DNA of 64,000 nt from Bacteroidales bacterium (lineage in GTDB: Bacteria > Bacteroidota > Bacteroidia > Bacteroidales > UBA10428), in contig JAFGQZ010000046.1 of the NCBI GenBank assembly GCA_016935435.1, forward strand, positions 124,001-188,000, given 5' to 3'. The position numbers and the translations under genes were made by a program. A model generated the notes under the pieces. That model was given only the letters and a program-made list of their open reading frames with translations. It did not search any database and was not told where the DNA came from. Each line of letters begins with the position of its first letter. Position 1 is the stretch's first letter. This document shows, in pieces, positions 17,348-25,933 of the stretch.

Positions 17348-19927
17348 ATGGACGCAAAATTTTCACAACGTATTAAAGATGTATTATCGTACAGTAAAGA
17401 AGAAGCTATACGGCTGGGAAATACCGAGATAGGCCCGGAACATTTGTTTTTGGGCATTCTGCGCGAAGGCGAAGGTATAGCCATTGACATTCTTATTACT
17501 TTGGGTGCCAATTTGTACGATTTGAGGCGCGACGTAGAGAATTCGCTAAACCCATCGGGGCCAATTAAGGTTACCCAGGTAGAGAATATCCCGCTTTTGC
17601 GTTCTTCAGAAAGAATTCTTAAGCTGGTATATCTCGAGGCCAAATCGTTGAACAAATCGACCATAGATACCGGTCACCTTTTGCTGGCAATTTTAAAAGA
17701 CGACAAGTCGAATATTTCCGGCGTTCTGGCCAGGCACCAGGTCGATTATGCACGCGTAAGGCATGAACTTGAAAAGGAAAACCCCGATGAAAAAATCAAA
17801 CCCCAGGCCCCAAAGGCCGAATTTCCAGGTGATGAAGATGAACCACCGGGAAGCACCTTTGGCCCCGGAAAAAGTTCCCCCGGTGGACAGGAGCAAACCT
17901 CAAAATCAAGTTCAGAGACGCCTGTGCTTGATAATTTTGGCATTGACTTAACAAAAGCTGCTGAAGAAGACCGGCTTGACCCTATTGTTGGCAGGGAAAA
18001 AGAAATAGAACGAATTGCACAGATACTTAGCAGGCGCAAAAAAAACAACCCAATTCTTATTGGAGAGCCCGGAGTTGGAAAATCGGCTATCGCCGAAGGC
18101 CTTGCTTTAAGAATAATTAAGCGCAAGGTTTCGCGCATTTTGTTTGGCAAACGGGTAGTTACCCTCGATTTAGCCTCAATTGTTGCCGGAACCAAATACC
18201 GCGGGCAGTTTGAAGAACGTATGAAAGCCATTCTTAACGAATTGCAGAAAACAAACGATGTTATTTTGTTTATCGATGAAATACACACGATTGTGGGCGC
18301 CGGGGGTGCTACAGGTTCTCTTGATGCAGCCAATATGCTCAAACCGGCACTTGCACGCGGTGAAATACAATGTATTGGGGCTACCACACTTGACGAATAC
18401 AGGCAACATATTGAGAAAGACGGTGCCCTTGAGCGTCGTTTCCAGAAAGTTATGGTTGAGCCAACCTCAGAAGATGAGACCTTTGAAATACTCAACAACA
18501 TAAAGGAGCGCTACGAAGACCACCACAATGTATTTTACACCGAAGAAGCAATAAGGGCTTGTGTGAAGTTAACCAACAGGTACATTACCGACAGGCATTT
18601 GCCCGATAAGGCCATAGATGCAATGGATGAGTCTGGCTCAAGGGTACATATTTCAAACATTGTTGTGCCCGACTCCATACTGCAGCTAGAGAAAAAAGTT
18701 GAAGAAACAAAGAAAGAAAAAATTAAGGCCGTTAAAAACCAGAATTTTGAAAAGGCAGCCAGTTTCCGCGATAAGGAAAAAGAATATATTGAACAGCTTG
18801 AAGAAGAAAAACTTCGTTGGGAAAAAGAACTAGCCCGAAACCGTGAGGTGGTAGATGAAGAAAAAGTTGCTGAGGTTGTGGCCATGATGACTGGTGTTCC
18901 GGTGCAGCGCATAGCCCAGGCAGAAGGAACAAGGCTGCTGAAAATGTCTGAAGAACTTAAAGGAAGTGTTATCGGACAAGACGAGGCTATTGTGAAAATT
19001 GTAAAATCGATACAGCGTAACAGGGCTGGTTTAAAAGACCCGAACAAGCCTATCGGCACTTTTATATTCCTTGGCCCAACAGGCGTTGGAAAAACACAAC
19101 TGGCAAAGGTTCTTGCCCGCTATCTCTTTGAATCGACAGACAACCTCATTAGGGTGGATATGAGTGAATATATGGAGAAATTCTCTGTATCGCGCCTGGT
19201 TGGTGCACCTCCAGGTTATATTGGATACGAAGAGGGCGGCCAGCTTACAGAAAAAGTACGACGGAAACCCTATTCTGTTGTTTTGCTCGATGAAATTGAG
19301 AAAGCCCACCCCGATGTTTTCCATCTTTTGTTGCAAGTTCTCGACGAAGGACAACTTACCGACAGTCTTGGAAGAAGGGTTGACTTTCGGAACACAATTA
19401 TCATAATGACTTCAAACATAGGCACCCGGCAGTTAAAAGACTTTGGTCAGGGTGTTGGCTTTGCAACCGGTGCAAAACAAGCTACTTCGAACGAATATGC
19501 AAAAAGTGTAATTCAAAATGCCCTGAAGAAAGCTTTTGCGCCTGAATTTCTTAACCGCCTTGATGATGTGGTCATGTTCAATTCATTAACAAAAGAAGAT
19601 ATTTTCAAAATTATTGATATTGAACTGGCCGGGTTATATAAGCGTATTATTGCCCTTGGGTATAGCATTACCTTATCTGTTGAGGCAAAGGATTACATTG
19701 CTGAAAAGGGCTATGATATACAATTTGGAGCAAGGCCGCTTAAACGCGCAATTCAGAAATATTTGGAAGATCCGATGGCTGAAGTAATAATTAAAGCCGA
19801 TATCAAAGAAGGTGATGAAATTATTGTAAATTACGACAAGGAGAAAGATGAAATTGTTATGGGGGTTAATAAGTCGGCTAACAAGGAATTACCTGAAGGA
19901 AGCAAAAAAAAGGAAAAAGAAGTTTGA
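17348..19927 (+). CDS. clpC: ATP-dependent Clp protease ATP-binding subunit ClpC
   Basis: 859 residues. The AAA+ unfoldase delivers substrates to ClpP for degradation. Order: double Clp-N repeat (1-140), a Gly/Pro/Ser-rich linker (about 150-190), AAA+ D1 with Walker A GEPGVGKSA (about 239-247), a UVR-containing middle domain (about 458-490, NFEKAASFRDKEKEYIEQLE), and AAA+ D2 with GPTGVGKTQ (about 576-584) and a D2-small domain. The UVR/short middle domain marks ClpC rather than ClpB. A long basic/acidic tail ends SKKKEKEV. clpP is not adjacent. A strong terminator follows directly. Confidence 0.96.
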   Translation: MDAKFSQRIKDVLSYSKEEAIRLGNTEIGPEHLFLGILREGEGIAIDILITLGANLYDLRRDVENSLNPSGPIKVTQVENIPLLRSSERILKLVYLEAKSLNKSTIDTGHLLLAILKDDKSNISGVLARHQVDYARVRHELEKENPDEKIKPQAPKAEFPGDEDEPPGSTFGPGKSSPGGQEQTSKSSSETPVLDNFGIDLTKAAEEDRLDPIVGREKEIERIAQILSRRKKNNPILIGEPGVGKSAIAEGLALRIIKRKVSRILFGKRVVTLDLASIVAGTKYRGQFEERMKAILNELQKTNDVILFIDEIHTIVGAGGATGSLDAANMLKPALARGEIQCIGATTLDEYRQHIEKDGALERRFQKVMVEPTSEDETFEILNNIKERYEDHHNVFYTEEAIRACVKLTNRYITDRHLPDKAIDAMDESGSRVHISNIVVPDSILQLEKKVEETKKEKIKAVKNQNFEKAASFRDKEKEYIEQLEEEKLRWEKELARNREVVDEEKVAEVVAMMTGVPVQRIAQAEGTRLLKMSEELKGSVIGQDEAIVKIVKSIQRNRAGLKDPNKPIGTFIFLGPTGVGKTQLAKVLARYLFESTDNLIRVDMSEYMEKFSVSRLVGAPPGYIGYEEGGQLTEKVRRKPYSVVLLDEIEKAHPDVFHLLLQVLDEGQLTDSLGRRVDFRNTIIIMTSNIGTRQLKDFGQGVGFATGAKQATSNEYAKSVIQNALKKAFAPEFLNRLDDVVMFNSLTKEDIFKIIDIELAGLYKRIIALGYSITLSVEAKDYIAEKGYDIQFGARPLKRAIQKYLEDPMAEVIIKADIKEGDEIIVNYDKEKDEIVMGVNKSANKELPEGSKKKEKEV

Positions 19928-19931
19928 TTAT

Positions 19932-19959
19932 AAAGCCGCTTACTTAGCGGCTTTTTTTA
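19932..19959 (+). terminator. Terminator after clpC
   Basis: AAAGCCGCT (19932-19940) pairs with AGCGGCTTT (19946-19954) around a 5-nt loop, followed by a T tract. It overlaps the 3' end of the convergent gene at 19957. Confidence 0.85.
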
Positions 19960-20361
19960 TAACTGAGTTTCTTTAATAATTTTAAAATTGGCGTCGATTA
20001 AAAACAAATGTCGAGTTAATTGGCTGTCGCGCATAATTACTTCATATTTACTAATAGCTTGCTCTTTAAACCTTGCAACTACATTCATAATTTCTCCTTT
20101 ATCCTTAAAAATACCGGTAAGATTCTCAGGAATATCAGATAATGAGAGATTTACGCGATAGTCAATCAGGTTGCCTGTTTCATTGAAATGGGCTATATGT
20201 TCAAGGTTGTCGAGGTAAAATATGGCCTCGTATATGCTTTCTTTTACAATAAACCACTCAATATTAACAGCAGAACTAAAATAATTACAAAATGCCTTTT
20301 CAACCTGCGATGTTGGCTCAACCGATCTTCCTTTTATGATATTCAGTATAAAATCGTCCAT
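19957..20361 (-). CDS. Uncharacterised 134-residue protein downstream of an ECF sigma factor
   Basis: No signal peptide or membrane helix is seen. The pattern of alternating strands (IEWFIVKESIYEAIFYLDNLEH, then VNLSLSDIPENL, then KYEVIMRDS) vaguely resembles PepSY-like/DUF2874 folds, but I cannot assign a family. The start ATG lies 51 bp after the sigma-factor stop, so the two are probably cotranscribed. A regulatory or anti-sigma-like role would be a guess from position only. The 3' end overlaps the clpC terminator. Confidence 0.6.
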   Translation of the reverse strand: MDDFILNIIKGRSVEPTSQVEKAFCNYFSSAVNIEWFIVKESIYEAIFYLDNLEHIAHFNETGNLIDYRVNLSLSDIPENLTGIFKDKGEIMNVVARFKEQAISKYEVIMRDSQLTRHLFLIDANFKIIKETQL

Positions 20362-20412
20362 GGCAAATTCATTTATAATATATTGACGCGTTTTTTACAA
20401 TGTGTAACACAA

Positions 20413-20988
20413 TTATTGTTTTAAAAATTTTTCCTTATATAAATACAATACCCGTGTACGGGCCCGTTTAAGCCGCATTTTTGCTGCATCGTCGCTAATA
20501 CGGAGTGTCTTGCCTATTTCACCTATCGACATATTGTCGTGGTATTTCATCAGCAACAAAGCTTTTTCTTCGGGGTGGATAAGTTCAAAAATTTCTATTA
20601 GTTTTTCGTAGGTAATATCTTCAAGGTATTCATCAGCATCATCTATTATTTCCGGAATTTCATTTTCGCTGCTCCATTTCGGATAATGTAATTTCTTTTT
20701 TAAACGAAGGTAGTCGATGCAATAATTGTAGGTTATGGAATATAGCCACGACGAAAAAGAAGCAGCCCCTTTAAATCCGCAAAGTTTTTCGAAGGCCTTT
20801 ACAAGTATTTCTTCAGTAAATTCTTCAGCCATTTTCCGGTTTTTAAGCAGGCTGTAGCACTTGTCGAGCACTTTTCGGCTATAGCGCGAATAAATAATGC
20901 TATACAACTCTTTTTGCTGTCCGTCGATTATAAGCGAGATGATTTCTTTATCCGATAAATCTTTGTACTTATTCTTGTTCATAAGCAT
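20413..20988 (-). CDS. RNA polymerase ECF-type sigma factor
   Basis: 191 residues, with sigma-70 region 2 (about 24-95; FKGAASFSSWLYSITYNYCIDYLRLKKK) and region 4 (about 125-185; LLLMKYHDNMSIGEIGKTLRISDDAAKMRLKRAR). Length and the lack of region 3 mark an extracytoplasmic-function sigma factor. No transmembrane anti-sigma gene follows; the next gene encodes a small soluble protein. Many Bacteroidota ECF factors control envelope functions, and the divergent neighbour here is a cell-wall module, but a regulatory link is inference. Start is ATG 20988 or the ATG two codons later. Confidence 0.9.
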   Translation of the reverse strand: MLMNKNKYKDLSDKEIISLIIDGQQKELYSIIYSRYSRKVLDKCYSLLKNRKMAEEFTEEILVKAFEKLCGFKGAASFSSWLYSITYNYCIDYLRLKKKLHYPKWSSENEIPEIIDDADEYLEDITYEKLIEIFELIHPEEKALLLMKYHDNMSIGEIGKTLRISDDAAKMRLKRARTRVLYLYKEKFLKQ

Positions 20989-21001
20989 GAATAAACCAAT
21001 A

Positions 21002-21032
21002 CAAATATATCGACTGGGGATTAACCGGCAAA
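21002..21032 (-). promoter_or_regulatory. Promoter of the ECF sigma gene
   Basis: Reading the minus strand, TTTG (21032-21029), a 19-bp spacer and TATATTTG (21009-21002) match the Bacteroidota -33/-7 consensus. The ATG at 20988 follows after only about 13 nt, so the leader must be very short. Confidence 0.6.
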
Positions 21033-21232
21033 ACTTGTCATAACTTAATTATTAACCTATTGCCCCATGTTTTTTCCTTCATCTGGCTCTTTCGTAAATT
21101 GTCCTGAAAATTATTGAAAAAAAAAGTGTTTTTGTTTTGTTACCTGATATAGTTTTTGCGTCAGAATAATAAATAATGTTTAAAACTTAAACACATTATT
21201 AAACAATATTAATTTGTTAACTTTTTAAAACT

Positions 21233-21823
21233 ATGAAGACAAAACTTTTTCTTGCAGTTGTAACCCTGGGAGCAGTTACATTTTTTACATCATGCAACAA
21301 AGTGCCGGTTGGCGACATCGATCTGGCAAATGCAGCTGTTGATTCAGCAAAAGCGGTTGATGCAGAACATTATGCACCCGAAGCATTTACAGCGCTTCAA
21401 GACACCTTAAATGCAGCCCTCCAGCTTGTTGAGGAACAAAAATCGAAAATGTTTGGAAATTACACAGTTGTAAAAGAAAAACTGGCTTATGTAGCTTCGC
21501 AGGCCTCGGTAGTAAAAGAACAGGCTGTTGTTCGTAAAGCAGAAATGAAAACAGAATCCGATACTTTATTTGCAGAACTGAAATCGTTGATTGACGAAAA
21601 CAAAACTTTAATTTCAAAAGCACCCAAAGGTAAAGAAGGCAAAGCCGCTCTGGAAGCAATTCAAGCCGAAATATCTGAAATTGAAACTACTGTTAATGAT
21701 GCAACTGTATTATATAATAGCGAAAATTATTTTGCAACAGTCGATAAACTAAAAGTTGCAAAAGAGAAAGCAATTTCGATAAAAGAAGAATTATCGAATG
21801 CAATTTCGAAAACTAAAAAATAA
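21233..21823 (+). CDS. Helical lipoprotein, DUF4398-like
   Basis: 196 residues with a lipoprotein signal peptide (lipobox TSC, Cys about 21). The mature part is almost entirely alpha-helical and Ala/Glu/Lys-rich with heptad character, resembling the helical-hairpin DUF4398-type lipoproteins. It is probably anchored in the outer membrane facing the periplasm. Its own terminator follows, but 79 bp later two L,D-transpeptidase genes start on the same strand, so an envelope role is likely. Confidence 0.75.
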   Translation: MKTKLFLAVVTLGAVTFFTSCNKVPVGDIDLANAAVDSAKAVDAEHYAPEAFTALQDTLNAALQLVEEQKSKMFGNYTVVKEKLAYVASQASVVKEQAVVRKAEMKTESDTLFAELKSLIDENKTLISKAPKGKEGKAALEAIQAEISEIETTVNDATVLYNSENYFATVDKLKVAKEKAISIKEELSNAISKTKK

Positions 21824-21851
21824 AATATAAGCTGAATATTTTGATAAACTG

Positions 21852-21883
21852 AAAATCCGGAGCTTAATCCTCCGGATTTTTTT
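21852..21883 (+). terminator. Terminator after the lipoprotein gene
   Basis: AAATCCGGAG (21853-21862) pairs with CTCCGGATTT (21870-21879) around a 7-nt loop, with T residues following. It separates the lipoprotein from the downstream transpeptidase operon, at least in part. Confidence 0.85.
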
Positions 21884-21901
21884 AACTAAACGTATTGTAT
21901 T

Positions 21902-23026
21902 GTGCAGAATAATAAGCGCTTTCTTTTGTTATTGTTTTTTTTATGCTTTTTGTTTACAGCTTGCGGTTTTATATTTTATAGCTTTTGGCCGAGGCCTCCG
22001 GTATCGTTAATTAACAAAGCAAGGGAAACTATCTCGGAGATTAAATCGGTGAAATCGGATGTGTATTGTGCCGATATATATAAACTGGCTTTGGAGAACT
22101 ACGAAAAAGCCATGTTTCTTTGGAAAGCCGAAAATAAAAAATTTGCCTTTAGTCGCAGTTTCGATTCAGTAACATATTATTCGCAATTGGCTATAGAAAA
22201 GGGCAATATGGCAAAAAACAGGTCGTTAGAACTGTCCACCGGCTTAAAATGGTACTTGCGCAACCAGATTGACTCTGTAAAAGGACAGAAAGATTTTTTC
22301 CACGCTATTTTTTATCGCTTGCCCCTTCCGGAATCCATCCAACGACAAAACACCAAAGGTTTTTTATTGTTACATGAGGCTGAAATTGCCTACGATAACA
22401 AAAAATATAAGCTTAGCGAAGAAAAACTTGTTTCTGCAAAAGAAAGCATTTCATATACTTATAGCTATGCATTTAACCTGCTAAACGACTATTTCTTAAA
22501 CTCACAACAATGGCAGGATATGGCAAGGGCCACCATAGAAAAATCGTATAAGAAAAAATGTACTGCCATTGTGGTCGATAAGTTTTCGAGATCGTGTTAT
22601 GTTTATAGTGCAGGAAAACTCAAATATTCTTTTATTGTTGAACTTGGCCCCAACTGGATGGCCGATAAACGCATGAAAGGCGATAAAGCAACACCTGAAG
22701 GCTTTTATAAGGTTACAAAAAAAATAGCCAAGCCAAACACAAGGTACCATAAGGCTTTGCTAATTAACTATCCGAACGATAAAGACCTGGAGCAATTTAA
22801 CAGGGCAAAGCAGCAGAAAATTATACCGGAAAATGCCCATATCGGCAATCTGATTGAAATTCACGGACATGGCAATCAGGGTGCCGACTGGACAAACGGT
22901 TGTGTTGCCCTGAAAAACGAAGACATGGACATCGTTTACAGGGAATCGATTGTAGGTACACCAGTTACCATAGTCGGCTCACTAAAACCAATAAATGAAA
23001 TACTATTAATGCCGGAAATGGAATGA
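21902..23026 (+). CDS. L,D-transpeptidase (YkuD family), lipoprotein
   Basis: 374 residues starting at GTG 21902; the next in-frame ATG is 56 codons in and would lose the membrane signal. The N-terminus is very hydrophobic with a lipobox-like LFTAC, so the enzyme is probably a periplasmic lipoprotein. A helical N-terminal region (40-210) shows the same Ala/Glu/Lys coiled style as the lipoprotein upstream. The C-terminal YkuD domain has the catalytic pair in EIHGHGNQG (His about 320-322) and TNGCVALKN (Cys about 334). YkuD enzymes make 3-3 peptidoglycan cross-links or attach lipoproteins. Its stop overlaps the start of the next gene by 4 nt. Confidence 0.86.
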   Translation: MQNNKRFLLLLFFLCFLFTACGFIFYSFWPRPPVSLINKARETISEIKSVKSDVYCADIYKLALENYEKAMFLWKAENKKFAFSRSFDSVTYYSQLAIEKGNMAKNRSLELSTGLKWYLRNQIDSVKGQKDFFHAIFYRLPLPESIQRQNTKGFLLLHEAEIAYDNKKYKLSEEKLVSAKESISYTYSYAFNLLNDYFLNSQQWQDMARATIEKSYKKKCTAIVVDKFSRSCYVYSAGKLKYSFIVELGPNWMADKRMKGDKATPEGFYKVTKKIAKPNTRYHKALLINYPNDKDLEQFNRAKQQKIIPENAHIGNLIEIHGHGNQGADWTNGCVALKNEDMDIVYRESIVGTPVTIVGSLKPINEILLMPEME

Positions 23027-23787
23027 AACCTTTGTTCAATATTAACGCTGCAAAAATTATATTGCATAAGCTTCAAAACTATTTAGTATATGGTAGAATA
23101 AAGGAGTTGGCTGCTATTTTTTTAAGGCAAGCCATCGACTCAATTTGGAGGGCACGAAAGGCAATATTACTTATTGGCTTGTGTTTTTATGTTTTCTTCG
23201 GTGTGCAAAACCTACAGGAACTGTTTGTGAAATTGATGTATAAGCCAGGTAATAAACAACCAGTCGAAAATCAAGAGTTAAACGAGTATCAATTGTTGTT
23301 AAAGGAAACTGAAAGAACAAGGACAAAATTTTCAAGCCTTGTGCCACGTTCGGCCTATTTAGTTATCAACTCAACCGAAAACGAGTTTTTTCTTTATAAG
23401 AACCGCGAACTTATAAGAACCGGAAAATGCTCAACAGGCAGCTATATTAACTTAAAAGGCGAAAACAATAAGGAATGGGTATTTAAAACCCCTAAAGGAA
23501 TGCACAGGGTAAGAGGAAAAGTAACTGATCCGGTATGGAAAAAACCCGATTGGGCTTTTGTTGAAGAAGGTTTGCCAATACCTTCCCTTAACCATGCATC
23601 AAGATATGAATACGGTGTATTGGGCGATTATGCCCTTAGTCTTGGAGATGGATATATGTTACATGGCACCTTGTACAAAAGGTTTATTGGGCTGCCCGTT
23701 ACGCATGGTTGCATAAGGTTAGGCGACAATGATCTGGAAGCTATTTTTAAATCGTTGTCGATTGGTTCAAAAGTTATAATATATTAA
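23023..23787 (+). CDS. Membrane-anchored L,D-transpeptidase (YkuD family)
   Basis: 254 residues. A single membrane helix lies at about 46-64 (AILLIGLCFYVFFGVQNL) after a basic cytoplasmic segment. The C-terminal YkuD domain (about 120-254) has the canonical signature HGTLYKRF (His-214) and VTHGCIRL (His-228, Cys-230). It overlaps the preceding transpeptidase by 4 nt (ATGA) and is followed after 1 nt by the next gene, so translation is coupled. The two enzymes are not close copies: the first has TNGCVAL, this one THGCIRL. Confidence 0.9.
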   Translation: MKPLFNINAAKIILHKLQNYLVYGRIKELAAIFLRQAIDSIWRARKAILLIGLCFYVFFGVQNLQELFVKLMYKPGNKQPVENQELNEYQLLLKETERTRTKFSSLVPRSAYLVINSTENEFFLYKNRELIRTGKCSTGSYINLKGENNKEWVFKTPKGMHRVRGKVTDPVWKKPDWAFVEEGLPIPSLNHASRYEYGVLGDYALSLGDGYMLHGTLYKRFIGLPVTHGCIRLGDNDLEAIFKSLSIGSKVIIY

Positions 23788-23788
23788 T

Positions 23789-24601
23789 ATGAAGGGATCA
23801 TTGAGAAGTATAACGGAATGGTTGGTAAAACCCAGGGGAATACTTGAATTTAGTCTCGCTGTGGTAATAATAATAAGTGTTAACCTTACAGTATTTGCGC
23901 TTCTGTCGCCTGTGAAAGCATTAAAACAAGTGAACAATATGCCCACTGAAAACACCTTGCAACAAACAAGCCGGTTTGCCCCGACTCCTGAAATTAGCAG
24001 GCTGATTCGAGAAAAGGCCTTTTATGAATCGAGGTTAAAAATGGCAAAGACCGACTCGCTGGTATTATCTGTAAACCTCCCCGACAGCATACTTTCAGTA
24101 GAGATCATGGGTATTCCCATACATACAATACCCCTGAACAAATTTGAAACCCCTGATTTTTTCAGGCTTATCGATAATAAGATTGTACAAACCAGGTTTT
24201 CAGAACCTCAGCAAATTCTGAATGCCCATGCAACCACCCTTAAAGAGCCCATAAGGGTTGTCCATGCCCCTAAAGATACCAATGAGTATAATACAACTGT
24301 TGCTGATAACAATTATGATACAGCGCGTTTACGATTATCTTTTGTTGAGTATGAAACAAACGAAAAAATACGGTTGCTGTTTATACCGATCGATGAAAGA
24401 AGCCTTAGGCATTGGCGCACCGATTTTGCATTTAATATCAAATTAAGTTGGCGTAGCTTTAAACAAAACCTGAAAGCTTCTTTACAATTTAAGGTTCCGG
24501 AATATTACCCAATTGTGAAAATTTACCTGCCCCATAGCGATATTGAAAGCATTCACAGGGCATTGCCCGAAAATGCACTGGTGAGCATTCATTTGAATTG
24601 A
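23789..24601 (+). CDS. Single-pass membrane protein of unknown function in an L,D-transpeptidase operon
   Basis: 270 residues. One membrane helix (about 18-41, ILEFSLAVVIIISVNLTVFALL) precedes a periplasmic domain that I cannot place in a family; it has strands such as DSLVLSVNLPDSILSVEIMG and FKVPEYYPIVKIYLPHSDIES. Position (start directly after the second transpeptidase) and topology suggest a partner or scaffold for the enzymes. The gene is convergent with rimO. Confidence 0.7.
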   Translation: MKGSLRSITEWLVKPRGILEFSLAVVIIISVNLTVFALLSPVKALKQVNNMPTENTLQQTSRFAPTPEISRLIREKAFYESRLKMAKTDSLVLSVNLPDSILSVEIMGIPIHTIPLNKFETPDFFRLIDNKIVQTRFSEPQQILNAHATTLKEPIRVVHAPKDTNEYNTTVADNNYDTARLRLSFVEYETNEKIRLLFIPIDERSLRHWRTDFAFNIKLSWRSFKQNLKASLQFKVPEYYPIVKIYLPHSDIESIHRALPENALVSIHLN

Positions 24602-24623
24602 AAACATTTTTATTGCCTAATTG

Positions 24624-25922
24624 TTAAAGTTTTGCATATAAATCAAACGAATCGGCCGAGGTAATTTCAATGTCGTAAAATTTTCCAACTTCGAGTTTGT
24701 ATTTGTTACTTACGAGTACTTCGTTATCGACTTCAGGAGAGTCGCCTTCGCTCCTGCCAATCCAGTAATTTCCTTCATTTCTGTCGATTATTATTTTTAT
24801 TCTCTTTCCAACTTTCTCAAGGTTTTTTTCCAGCGAAATATCCTCTTGTAATTTCATGATTTCTCCGGCCCTTTGCTGTTTTACCTTATGTGGCACTGTA
24901 TCGCGGAAATTATTTGCAGCATAAGTATCTTCTTCTTCTGAGTATTCAAAAACCCCAAGCCTGTCGAAGCGGGCCTTTTCTACAAATTCCTTTAACTCCC
25001 TGAATTCTTTCTCCCCTTCTCCCGGGTGGCCAACCATAAGGGTTGAGCGCAACACCAGCCCGGGTATCTCCTCTTTAAGGAAACTGATCAGTTCATAAGT
25101 CTGGGTGCTATCAACACCTCTTCGCATTTTACCAAGAACTTTATTGCTGATATGCTGAAACGGTATATCGAGGTAATTGCAAATATTGCCCCTCTCCTTA
25201 ATGACCCTGGCAATTTCTTTTGGAAAAGAAGCCGGATAAGCGTAATGCAGTCGTATCCACTCCAATTCTTTTATATCGGCAAGTTTATGTAGTAAGGAAG
25301 GCAGTTTCTGTTTTCTATAGATGTCGATGCCATAGTAGGTTAAATCCTGAGCAATAAGCATTAGTTCTTTTACACCTTTTTTGGCAAGGAAGCGCGCCTC
25401 GGCAATTATTTCTTCTTCAGTTTTTGAAATATGCCTGCCCCTGATAAGGGGAATGGCACAAAACGAGCAAGCCCTGTCGCAGCCTTCCGATACTTTCAGG
25501 TAAGCATAATGCCCGGGGGTTGACAGTACCCTCTCCCCTACCAGTTCATTTCTGAAGTTGCCACCTAAAGCCACAACAATTTCTTCGAGATTGTTAACCC
25601 CAAACATGGCATCGGCTTCCGGAAGTTCTTCCGACAATTCTTTTTTATATCTTTCAGAAAGGCACCCCATTACAAAAACTTTATCGATTTTACCCTGCTT
25701 TTTTGCTTCGATAAACTGTAAAATAGTATTTACCGACTCTTCCTTTGCATCGCCAATAAAGCCGCAAGTGTTTATTACCGCAATTTTTGCAGAATTAGTT
25801 TCACCATCGTGAATTAAACCATACCCGTTAGCATCGAGCTGTCGCATTAATTGTTCCGAATCGACCAGGTTTTTCGAACAGCCCAGGGTAATAATATTTA
25901 TTTTGTCTTTTTTTGTTTTCAT
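24624..25922 (-). CDS. rimO: Ribosomal protein S12 methylthiotransferase RimO
   Basis: 432 residues. RimO methylthiolates Asp-89 of ribosomal protein S12. Order: the UPF0004 N-terminal domain with cluster cysteines (GCSKNLVDSE, NTCGF, GCLSER), a radical-SAM domain with the CxxxCxxC in GCDRACSFCAIPLIRGRH, and a C-terminal TRAM domain (about 365-430). The Cys set of both 4Fe-4S clusters is complete. It starts 11 nt after the cls stop, in the same direction, so an operon is possible. Confidence 0.96.
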   Translation of the reverse strand: MKTKKDKINIITLGCSKNLVDSEQLMRQLDANGYGLIHDGETNSAKIAVINTCGFIGDAKEESVNTILQFIEAKKQGKIDKVFVMGCLSERYKKELSEELPEADAMFGVNNLEEIVVALGGNFRNELVGERVLSTPGHYAYLKVSEGCDRACSFCAIPLIRGRHISKTEEEIIAEARFLAKKGVKELMLIAQDLTYYGIDIYRKQKLPSLLHKLADIKELEWIRLHYAYPASFPKEIARVIKERGNICNYLDIPFQHISNKVLGKMRRGVDSTQTYELISFLKEEIPGLVLRSTLMVGHPGEGEKEFRELKEFVEKARFDRLGVFEYSEEEDTYAANNFRDTVPHKVKQQRAGEIMKLQEDISLEKNLEKVGKRIKIIIDRNEGNYWIGRSEGDSPEVDNEVLVSNKYKLEVGKFYDIEITSADSFDLYAKL

Positions 25923-25933
25923 AATAATATTTG

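Noticed and set aside
17746-18501. Minus-strand ORF of 251 codons within clpC
   Set aside because: Serine-rich, low-complexity antisense shadow of a highly conserved gene.
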